A stretch of 64,000 bases of DNA from Danio rerio (taxonomy: Eukaryota > Chordata > Actinopteri > Cypriniformes > Danionidae): contig NC_133180.1 in assembly GCF_049306965.1 (NCBI RefSeq), forward strand, positions 21,129,501 through 21,193,500, read 5' to 3'. A program made the translations under genes and the position numbers. The notes beneath the pieces were generated by a model, which had not been told where the DNA came from, did not search any database, and saw only the letters and a program-made list of their open reading frames with translations. Positions 51,801 to 61,800 of the stretch are shown here, in pieces. The number at the start of each line of letters is the position of its first letter. The first letter of the stretch is position 1.

Positions 51801-52580
51801 CATATTAAGAAAAGAATAACTAATAATATATCAGTATATACAACAGAGTTAATTGCAATACTAATTGCCCTGCAGTGGATTGAGGAGAATGACATATATA
51901 ATGTAGTAATTGCATCAGATAGCTTTTCATCACTGGAAAGTATAAGATCTGGAAGGTCTTCATACAGAATGGATATTCTTAATAATATACTCAGTAAGAC
52001 ATATTATATTAAAATGAAGGGCAAATCAGTATATTTCATTTGGGTTCCTGCTCACGTAGGTGTGGAAGGTAATGAGAAGGCAGACTTTCTGGCCAAACAA
52101 GCTCTTAGAATTAGTAAAGTAAATCTAGAAGTCCCATTGAGCAAAGCAGAAGCTAAAATCATGATAAGAACATATGCACAATCAATATGGCAAGTACACT
52201 GGGATAACATTGATACAGGTAGACATTTATATAATATACAGAAACAAGTTGGAACTGGGAGGAAGGAGAACAGAAATCGTAGGGAAGGAAGTATTATAAC
52301 TCGGATGAGAATAGGTCACACTGGACTCAATCATACATTACATAAAATAGGGAAACACCCAACTGGGCAATGTATACATTGTAATCAACAAGAAACAATA
52401 GAACATATTTTATTTCACTGTAGTAATTATAATAAAGAACGAAACGATCTTATTCAGTCAGTTAAAAAGAGCAATCTTCAGCATTTTACATTGGCAGGTT
52501 TATTAGGAAACAAATCTAGTGAGGTATATAATGATATAATAAAATTTATTAAAGAAACCCAGTTAGAGGAAAGAATATAG
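48819..52580 (+). CDS. LINE ORF2: endonuclease, reverse transcriptase and RNase H
   Basis: 1253-residue enzyme that nicks target DNA and reverse-transcribes the LINE RNA in place. APE-type endonuclease about 1-225: LNVLQWNARSL, CIQETWLK, WCGDFNSHN (Asp132) and GSDHYPVV (Asp208, His209). Reverse transcriptase about 490-760: SYRPISLTSHLCKIMERMI, YQSGFRRGRNTMDSV, FFDIEKAYD (Asp588), NGTPQGSVCSPLLF and the catalytic YADD at 676-679. RNase H about 968-1095: FTDGSKD (Asp973), TTELIAILIAL (Glu), ASDSFSS (Asp) and VPAHVGVEGNEKADFLA. A C-terminal CCHC-like motif CIHCNQQETIEHILFHC starts at residue 1185. All catalytic residues that I know are present. Base composition is strongly A-rich on the sense strand, unlike the host exons. 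Confidence 0.95.
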   Translation: MLNVLQWNARSLIANGQEFKKYIDNIIEKPNIICIQETWLKPQLDFNIKGYNIVRNDRNHSRGGGIATFIKSGMKFRIEQINTKYESILIKVWTDRGCIDIINYYNPCDKLNQNILEEVMGVRQDSVLWCGDFNSHNSLWGSNSNDANGILLEEFIDEKYLVCLNNGEGTRYNCFKNTESVLDLTFISSSLAAVSTWKVLKHNTIGSDHYPVVTKIGLKIMYEKEDRIPRWKLEKVNWKEFQELCDKRVMTIQIINQRDVNILNNKIVNEIIQAAEEIIPKSKGVGCTKNVPWWNNDCKAAIKARNKAFRHLKKHHSLEAMIMYKKVQTILRKTIKTQKRIFWREYCNSLGREVQLSEVWGMIRRMAGVRRNYELPVLQYGDIVAISNLEKAELLVQHFRNVHSSDNLSEEARKCRNTTLTRHPDLLKKVKTTENPLDLQFNMFELKRAIISARQTAPGKDEICYKMLSHMSEASLEIVLNLFNQIWDMGQLPIAWKQSIVVPILKPGKNPSDPSSYRPISLTSHLCKIMERMITERITYFLESKNLFSPYQSGFRRGRNTMDSVLCLESDIRKAQTNKEVVIAIFFDIEKAYDMLWKEGLLIKLKSLGVTGKTYNWVMDFLFGRKIQVRVGKEYSHEYTVENGTPQGSVCSPLLFNIMINDIFSQIEQSIGKSLYADDGALWIRGRNVSFVQKKIQNAIFEVEKWANKWGFKLSVAKTQVICFSRRHKTISLALKLYGQPLEQVKTVRFLGVWFDEKLTWKDHLNKITEKSKKVINVLRCLSGQEWGASRTSLQNIYWALMRSVFDYGCIAYMSAAESNLKKLDVLQAQALRICSGSFRTSPVSSMQVEMGEMPLSIRRMKLMMAYWVNIQGQIESHPTKRTLLECWEHEETNFISFGWIAEAKARIIGLDQLQYCKAVPIPYIPPWFFPLPKVDFNIQQELKDNNNILPTKYIVQNYLEKNYKESIFLFTDGSKDPQTGHTGAAVYIPVNQYHIKKRITNNISVYTTELIAILIALQWIEENDIYNVVIASDSFSSLESIRSGRSSYRMDILNNILSKTYYIKMKGKSVYFIWVPAHVGVEGNEKADFLAKQALRISKVNLEVPLSKAEAKIMIRTYAQSIWQVHWDNIDTGRHLYNIQKQVGTGRKENRNRREGSIITRMRIGHTGLNHTLHKIGKHPTGQCIHCNQQETIEHILFHCSNYNKERNDLIQSVKKSNLQHFTLAGLLGNKSSEVYNDIIKFIKETQLEERI

Positions 52581-52850
52581 AGATAATATCAGAAGAATTG
52601 TTAGTCCACCCCATCCCCCATTTTTATTACATTTTATTAGTATTATAATTTTTTTTTTTTTTTTTTTTTTTCTTCCCTCTCTCCCCCTCCCCTCACAATT
52701 TCCTCCCCCTTTCTCTCCCTTCATGTAATTTATACACTTCAGAAAGTATTCAACTAGTTCCATACTCCATTCCAGTCGGTGGCGGTAATGCACCTATAAG
52801 TCTGGTTGCCAACCGCCAGTAAAACCCAAAGAAGAAGAAGAAGAAGAAGA
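52581..52850 (+). other. LINE 3' UTR and (GAA)n tail
   Basis: Polypyrimidine tract, a CAG at 52740-52742 after TTTATACACTT, then a conserved end with GGCGGT / ACCGCC and GGTT / AACC complementary segments that can form alternative hairpins. A (GAA)n tail follows. LINE reverse transcriptases often recognise such 3' hairpins. The tail abuts the second copy of the target duplication. Confidence 0.8.
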
Positions 52851-52860
52851 AGTTCTCAAC

Positions 52861-55800
52861 ATGGCGGCGACGGGGAACGAAGAGCAGACGCTGTTGCCAG
52901 ATATCGAAGAGGAGGCTGAGGGCATGGAGCGAGAGATGGAGTCCGAGGATGACGAGGAGGAAGGCATGGGAGTCGAGCATTCCGAGGAGGAGGATGAAGA
53001 GGACACGTCCGAGGACGAGCGGGAGAATGAAGCCGAGATCCAGCGGCTGGAGGAGCAGGTGAGGAATGAATGAGGCTAAAGGCGCTCCTACTCACATACG
53101 CAGCTCCCAAAAACACCGCACGGACGACTCTCACAGGGAGTTTCTCCACGCACATTTAGCGGAGTCCGTTTATCATTGAAGTCCTGCGTGCTTGACATAC
53201 CAGATACTTGGTCGGAAGTTATAAAATAAACAAACGCTTTACTGTGTTCTGGAGGAATGAGGCTAGCAAAGGATTAACTTTAGCAAGATAGCGAACAGTT
53301 GTCTTGATTTGTATTTCCCCCGAACTTCCTGTAATTCTTACTCATTTGTTTGCAGTGTTAAGACAGTTTTATGAGTGTGAGTGTCATTATTTGAAACTTT
53401 ATGTGAAATATACAGTAATAAAGTGGAGTGTTTTGTTGGCGCGTGCTGTGTGAACGGAGTTCAAATACGCGCCATAATGCTTCTATAGAGGAAGGAGCTG
53501 TATGTATTGTCCAGACACCCTTTAGATACATAAGTTAGTGGATTAGTTCAGATTTCAGTCAGTCATTTTTATATTTAGTAGAGGAGCACTTTTGCACCTA
53601 TGAGTAACGTTAATGGTTATGTCCACGTGTTTGATCTAGGATCCCCTGTGTTTCTTTGGGACATTGAATGCTGATTCCTGATTGCTGAACTGTACCGATA
53701 AATTTATGTGATTATGAGAGCCCTAAAGGATTAGTTTATAACAAAATAAAGTCTCTTTTCAGCAAGAATTGATTTTTAAAATAACATTTCTTCCAGACGT
53801 TTTTCCCCATGGTGAATGCACAGGTTTGGTTCTGGTGGGGCTGCATGACACTGGGAAAATATCAGTCATTTTTTATATGAATGCAGTTTCGCCAAAGGGC
53901 TTAGATTACTCTATTTGCAAAAAAATCTAAAATTCTAGATTGATATGGATGATTCTGTAGTGGAGTGAATCATTTATCAAATGTTATAAACAAGCTACAA
54001 ATGGATAAATACAATGGAGCAACTCTTGGGAGAACAACCATTTTAAAGTACAGAAATTGAAGAATCAAAATGTAAAATAACACTGCATAGTCTTCATTTA
54101 AAAATCACAATTTAGTTTGATTTATTGTATAAATATTTATAGAAATGTATTGTCATTAAAGTTACAAATGGCTCAATTTCTTGTGGCTCTGGCTCCTGGT
54201 CAGCTGTAGCCCAAACTCTGAACATCCTGCGATGTGGATATTGTAGATGTGCACATTGCTTTATTGATGCTGAAATGAAATATTGTGTATTCCTAGTTCC
54301 AGTCTCTGTGGCCTTGATATAGTTCTGATCCAAAGTCATTCCTGATCATTATAAACCATGATCTAATCTGCATGAAACTGGTCCAGTTGCATCACTGACA
54401 AATACTGCACAAATGTAATCATTGAGCAGCTGTTAGTGCAACTGTGTATCTGATCTCTTAAGACACTTTCTGTTTAGTTGCATAACGCAAGAGAGGAGAT
54501 ATCAAAGCTGTATCTGTTTCCTGCCTATAGTAGATCGATAATGAGAATTCAATTGATTGATAATTACAATTTGATTCAATTCAGTTTGTAAGCCTTCAGA
54601 GATTGCTCTTCGTGGGAAGTGGCGCTGCTCCAGCGTCTCCCACTCCTGCATACTAGACTACAGTGAATGCCTGCTTTGTGAAAGATGAATCTTCGGCAAT
54701 TCACCCACCTAAACGCATTGATTGTTTAATATTTGGAAAGAATCAAGCTGTATTGAATAGGGCTGCACAATATATCATTTCAGCATCAATATCGCAATGT
54801 GATCATTTGCAATAGACACATCGCAGGATATGCAATGTTGAGTTTGTATTATAATTCATCATTTGCATGCGTTTTTGATGCCTGGAATTGCATAATGATT
54901 TTAAAAGCATCCATAAGACATTGTACCACATGTGAGTTTAACAGTGATTCATTTTACTAAATTATTTTTATCATTCAGCTAGTGTACTAGAGTACTACTG
55001 TTAGACTTGGGGAAATGATGAAACACAGTATTTTTGTTGTTTCATTTTCTTTATTATCTTTATAGATTGTTATGCATGAAAATACTCACAACACATGCAA
55101 ATGCAGAAATGCACTGCAAATAGCAGACCACAACGAAAATGTGTCGGTGGACCCCAAAATATTAATTTATTGTTTAATAGATTTTATGGAGATGCAAATG
55201 GTAAACATCAGTTTATCAATCATCGACTAAACGTGTGCATGAACATACAACACATTCGAATACAGAAATGCACTGCAAATAGCACAGACCACAACGAAAT
55301 TGTGTTGAGGAAATTTATAGATTGTTTATTTGATTTTATAGAGATGCACTCCAAATTGACCTAACCCTTTCCGAGTAGATATATTAAGTGATCTGGTGAA
55401 ATTGTATACACATCGTAAAATAAAAAAATATCGAAATACTAGATTTTTCCAATAGCATGCAGCCCTAGTACAGAATCAGCTTTTGTATTGGAGTTTAGAA
55501 GACCAAGGATTTTGTTCACAGCTTTTGTACTCACCTAAGTGTTACACCTATATGATATTTTGCTTGTGTGCATCAAGATTTAGCATATTCTTTGAGCAGT
55601 TTTTATTCATTCTGAATTTCAATAGATTAATTTTATATAAAACTTCATACGTGAACTTCTAACGGACAATTTGTTCGTTTATGTGACCCTGGACCACAAA
55701 ACTTGTCTTATGTTGCACAAGTATTGTATATTTAAATACATTGTTTGGGTCAAAATTATTGATTTATTTTTTTAATGACAAAAACCATTAAGGTATTAAA

Positions 55801-58800
55801 TAAGACTTTTTTTCTGTAAATTTCCTACTGTAAATTTATCAAAACACAACAATTGGGAATTTGCCATTCTAAGCACTTTATTCAGAGAACTTAAACTATT
55901 TCTCAGTATTTAGATTAGATTTTTCAAATTACAGATTTTCAAATAGTTGTATTTTAGCCAAACATTGTCTTATCCTAACAAATACATCAATGGTAAGTTT
56001 ATTTATTCAGATTTCAGTTGATATAAGAAATCTTAATCTCAAAAAAAAAAAAACACTCATGACTGGGTCTTGTTGTCCTGGGTCCTATATTGTGAAATAA
56101 TTTTGTTAGAAAGAGATTCTCATCAAGCTGAAATTAACACCCTGTGTTTCATTTCTATAGCTGTCAATCAATGCATTTGATTACAACTGCCATGTGGACC
56201 TGATCAAACTCCTGCGGCAAGAAGGAAAACTTCACAGACTACGCAAAGCCAGACAGAAGATGAGTGAACTCTTTCCTCTCACTGAAGGTGGGATATCCAT
56301 ATTTTGTTTCCTCCTGTTCTTTGTTCTCTTTGTGCAGGAGCCAGACTTTTCTCTGATTCTTCAACAAAGAGATTGCTGCATATAATATAAAGTGAAAGAA
56401 CAAGTGACCTGCATTTTTCTTTATCGTTTTTGAGTTTTGAACACATTACTTTCCTGGAAAGATGGGTCTTAAAGAACAGGGTTAAGCAACCCTGCTGGAA
56501 AAAAAATTATTTGAATTGCGATAAATTGTATTATTTTATTGGATGTCATAATAGTTGTTTAAGAATAGAATAGCAGTAACATGTACAATTGAGAGTGTCA
56601 GAAAAGTGTATGTGAATCTTTAAAAAAAATGATAAGGAAAATGTTTATCCTTTAAAGGCATAGTTCACCCCCCAAAATGTCTCATCATTTTCTTTATACA
56701 TAAGTGGTTATAAAGTTTTATGAATTTCTTCTGTTGAACACAAAACAAAATCATGTAAATCATGGCAGAATGTTTATTTTTAGGTGAACTATCCCTTTAA
56801 AATGTGTAGCCCTGGACTCACCGCTCACATAAAAAAGAACAGACCTTGGTGTCCTCTCAGCCTCAGTACCTAATCTCAAACTAATTTACAATGTTTTAGA
56901 ATAATAATGGTGCAGATTTCGACCATGAAAGATGATGTTATTAAAATAGAAATGCATAACTAGTAGATCAGCACTTATACATAAGGGACTTATTACACTT
57001 TTTTTTTCTTTTTACCCATAAACAGAAAAATTATTTTGTATCTCATTTGATTTTGTGGACTAGCGGACAGTCTAGTGCTGCAGTCACTAGAGTTTGAGCA
57101 TGCAAATTTCTGTCGTACGGCACTGTGAAAAGGGGCAGGAATAAACAACATGATTAGACATTTAAAAAAGCAAGCGATTGATCCATATTTTCATTTTCTG
57201 TACAGAGAGGTCATGTTTTGATCTTCATTTGGTCTTACGCAGTCATGTGATGTGATTTTGCAGGTCAGAGTTCACCAAGCTTAAACTTTTCTACGCAGCA
57301 AACTGCTAAACTTGTTGTACGACCTTGCATTTCTGGTCCGTCACATTCACATGCGTATGAATGGAAGTCTTTGCTGCGAAAAGTGCAGTGTGACTGCGGC
57401 TTTAGTCATAGGTGTCATGCTCAGTTCCTGGAGGGCCGCAGCTCTCCACAGTTTAGTTCCAACCCGAAATAAACACAACTGATCAAACTAATTGAGTCCT
57501 TCAGTCGTTTTGAAACCTACAGATAAGTGTGATAAAGCAGGGCTGGAGCTAAACTCTACAAAGCTGTTCAAGTGGTTCAGTGCAATCCTTGATCCTTTTG
57601 AAGCCTTGCAACTGGTGTATTTGTTTATTATCTATAACAGTGTTGATATTTTAAGATGTGATGATGTGTGGGTATTATACTTGATGTTTCACTGATTTGT
57701 TTGTTGAAACAGAGATTTGGCTGGACTGGCTGAAGGATGAAATCCGCATAACAGAAGATGAATCAGATCGTGAGAAAGTCTACGAGCTGTTCGAGAGGGC
57801 TATCAAGGACTATGTCTGTAAGTGTGACATATTAAGTTAGATTTTGCATGAAAAATCTGATAGACATAATGTGTTGTCCTAAAATAAACTTTGCTGGGTT
57901 ATTAAAAAAAAACAAAAAAAAAAACACAACAATAAATGGCAATGTACACCCATCCACAGGTCCAGAGATCTGGCTGGAGTATGTACAGTACTCCATTGGT
58001 GGAATGGGAGCACAGGGGGGCATTGAACGGGTTCGGTCCATCTTTGAGAGGGCTCTGACTGCTGTGGGTTTACACATGACTAAAGGAGCTTCAATCTGGG
58101 AGGCCTACAGAGAGTTTGAGATTGTGATTCTCTCCACAGTCCAGGTATTTACTACTCTTATTGAACAATTTTAGAACATTTATCAGTGAGTAAAATAAAA
58201 GATCTTATCAGTTTGTTATCTGTGTTTTTTTTGCATAATGTTTGTTTACTAAAAAAAAAAAATTGTATTAGGGCTGCATGATATTCTAACAAAAATTTAT
58301 CATTGTGATATTTCGTTATTCTGCAATTTATTGTGATAAGAACCTCATGACTTGAATACCTCTATTTTGAACGAATTAATAATATTTGATTGATTACGAT
58401 GATTCTGTAATGCAGTGCATCTGCATAAAATGCGATAGTCTGCAAGAACAGATAAATATACAGTGGTTTTATGGTTTTCTGAGGAGTCAAACTGTATTCA
58501 GGTAGAGTAATTAAATAATCACATGTAAAACAATAGTGCATAATGTCTGCTGTACAAATAATTCAATAGGATTGTTATTAACATCACAAATGGTCTGATT
58601 TCTTACACACATCTTGCAATGACTAATGGGAATGAATACATTGCAATATTTATGCTGAAACAACATATTGTGCAGCCCTAATTTGTATTGAATGTTTATT
58701 ACCAGTGTTGCTGTGAATATAGGCAAAGCTGCTGATATGGCATTAAAACAAACAGTCTAATCAGATTTATGGTGTTAATTGGCTGTCAAAGTTAACCAAA

Positions 58801-61800
58801 GTGAAAATCTTGACATGAATAGCAGTCTGCAGTGTTTTTTTGGTTTTTTTAACGTCCTCTGTCTTTCTCAGCCTCCTCCTGGCACTGTTCCATCACAAGA
58901 GCAGCAGGAACTGTTGAGCGCACAGCTCGAGCGCATACACACACTCTTCAGACGGCAGCTAGCTGTACCTCTAATGGGTGAGAGCCACTTTGTTTCTTCA
59001 ATCCTCCAATTTCCCACTCTTTCTCCTTCTCTTATCCTCTTTCCAGTTTTGGAAAAGAATAATTGGAAAAACTTGTGTCTACAGACTGAAATGTCCAGGA
59101 GAACGGATGCCGAAAGAATTCAGACTATGAATAAAGGATTGCGCAATTTGGCAGAAATAAAATAAACTGAGAACAAAATGTCTAGACCGCACTGAATTCT
59201 GCTCAGATGGGATTGATTAAGACTGGACTTGCACAAAAAAAATATTGATTGTTGCCTGTAGTTTCTTTATACGTATCTGAAAGCCAATCAGAATAGGTGC
59301 TGTCAGGTAGACCTGAGCACTGCCAGACGCTGTAACACAGGCTGGGGACAGGGGAGCCTGCAGATAGCCAGATGGTCTGGTTTTGTGAGCAGGTTTGTTT
59401 TTTTTTGCTGGCTGTTTTTGGCACCGGAGTTGCGGAGGAGAACACTCTGATCACATCCCACTCAGCTAACAGAGCCAGATCACAGTTTAGGCTTTCGTAC
59501 CACACAGCTCATGTTTCTGTAGCCTTTCTTCTTGGTCAGAAAATTGACGCCTTGTGATGACACTAATAAACAGAGAAGGTTTTAAAAGGTTGAACGATTG
59601 CTCATCTCCACTTGTTCATTTTGTGTTTTGTAGATATGGAGGGTACATACGCAGAGTATTCAGACTGGGCAGATGATGGCGTACCAGAGACAGTCACACA
59701 CCAGTACAGACGTGCCCTGCAACAGATGGAGAAAGGCAAACCGTATGAGGAGGCCTTGGTAAATGCACTCTTGTCTCACTGCAATAGAGATCATCTGGTA
59801 TTTCTAAATTGAGATTTCCATTATTATTTAATGTAAAACTGTCTCTGGGAGCAGATGCGGTGGTTATGATTTAAAAATATTTTATTCTCAGCCAAAAGCA
59901 GTCCTCGCGAGTGTCGTTACGAGAATATCCTTGAATAAAACATCTGTGGTAATGAAAGCTTTTTGTCCACAAACACCTGCTGTTCTTTTACTCGTTTAGA
60001 TGTCAGCTTGACATTTCAGTTAATTTAATCTTGTCATAAGTTACATTCTTATTACTCATTCTAGGCGTGTTTTCTTGTTATGCTTTTCTTTTGTAGTTTA
60101 AGCATTAAAGAATCCACTGAATCCACATCCTTTGTGGCTGACATCACTAAGACTGCTTAACAAATTGGTGCTGGTGGTTGTTCTGCACAGTTGCCTTTAA
60201 ACTTTACAATTTAACTGCTTCCTGATGGACCAAAATCAAGTCCTTAAACACTTAATCTTCCTCTTTGAATATCAAGTTGTATTTTTATTAGTAGAATTAA
60301 ATGGGTAGATGATGTTAACCGGTAAATTTAAAGTTTGTAGTCAAGTTTATCGACCTCATAAATAATTAATACTAATCAGTAAGTGTTTGTGTGATAAAGC
60401 TCTATTATTATATATTAAGCAATATATTAAATATATTAAGTCATATGCAAAGTTATACATTTATGATGCTATTTATACTGTTCAGATTTTCATTTTCAAC
60501 AAATAATTCAGTTAAGTTAGAAGTTGACAAATCTAAATTGAATTCTGAGAACATATTTCAGCATAACTAGAGAAGTAGGAATAGAAATTTGCCGTTTTCC
60601 CAGAAAAATAGGTGATGTTTAATGGTGACCTAAATTACTGTGCTTCATAAATTGTTTGACTTTCTGGAAGCTATCTAGAGCTGTTGTTAATGTTCAGCTG
60701 CATTGCCCATGTGCCAATTAAATTACCCACTCTCTAATCATAATTAAGCTCTACAATAATAAGTTAAGTGCTCTTGCAGTCTTTTCATTAGCACAGTTGT
60801 AATTTTTATCTGGCTTTTTTCAGCTAAGGGGATATTTCACCTAAAAAAACAAAAGTCTGTCATTTGCTCACTCTTCACTTGTTCTAAACCTTCATGAGTT
60901 TCTTTCCTCTGTTGAACAAAAAATATAGTTTTCCATAGGTTTTTTTTGCTGCTATGGAAGTAGAGTCCCAACAACCAGCATTTTTCAAAACATCTTTTGT
61001 TTGTAACTGAATAAAGAAACTCATAAAGGTTACATGAGAGTAGGGCTGTGCGATGTGGGCAAAAGAAGCCCATCACAATTTTTCTAAACTATTTATAAAC
61101 TATTCAATTGCGATTTCGATGTTATTCACGATTTTGACACACCGAGATGTTTAATGGTGTAAATCTGTAACATATTTCCTAAGAAAAACATTTAGTTCTT
61201 TATTGTAACATGCCTCTTAAACATCACCTATAAATGTGTAACAAATTGTCTCTAGAACAGACCTACTATGGCAAAATAAATAGACGACTGAGTGTATGTG
61301 TGTGTGTGCGAGTGCCATCAAACACAAGTAGGCTCTGATGTTCTGTTTGACCACGTCAGAAGTGGTTGCGTGTACTTTTCTACGTGTCCACAGATTTATT
61401 ATATTTTTTTTGCCATGCATAGATCATTCATTCACATATCGCGTCTTTTGCGCGCACAAGTTCGTTATTTCCAATTATGGCGCCTGGCTTGCATATTGGG
61501 AGTGACGTGCGCGCGTATTCCATGCACACCCAGACTTCTCTACTTGCAGAATGCTGTAAGTCAGGGATGTCCAAACTCAGTCCTGGAGGGCTGGTGTCCT
61601 GCATAGTTTAGCTCCAACTTGCTTCAACACACCTGCCTGGAAGTTTCTAGTATACCTAGAAAGAGCTTGATTGGCTGGTTCAGGTTTCTTTAATTAGGGT
61701 TGGAACTAAAACTTGCAGTAACGCGTAACAAGAACCGAGAGATCAGCTAAATACTTTATATAGAATATTTGGATGCTTCGATTAAGATTTTTGCAGCTGA

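Larger units (their letters stand above)
47553..52850 (+). mobile_element. Intact I-type LINE inserted at the sart3 start codon
   Basis: Two-ORF non-LTR retrotransposon flanked by the perfect 14-bp duplication AGTTCTCAACATGG (47539-47552 and 52851-52864). Its 5' leader is only 24 bp. It has adjacent ORF1 and ORF2, a 270-bp 3' UTR with a long pyrimidine tract (52648-52690), and a terminal block GGTGGCGGTAATGCACC through GGTTGCCAACCGCC followed by a (GAA)n tail. An RNase H domain in ORF2 and three CCHC knuckles in ORF1 place it in the I superfamily (I or Nimb clade). No disabling change was seen in either ORF, so the copy is young and could be competent. Confidence 0.95.

Noticed and set aside
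52794-53155. Antisense serine- and proline-rich open frames over sart3 exon 1
   Set aside because: Shadows of the acidic, repetitive codons of exon 1 and of the (GAA)n tail.
59041-59165. Extension of the sart3 exon 5 frame past 58977
   Set aside because: Reading through GGTGAGAG gives a non-conserved tail; the donor at 58978 and the match of exon 6 show this is intron.
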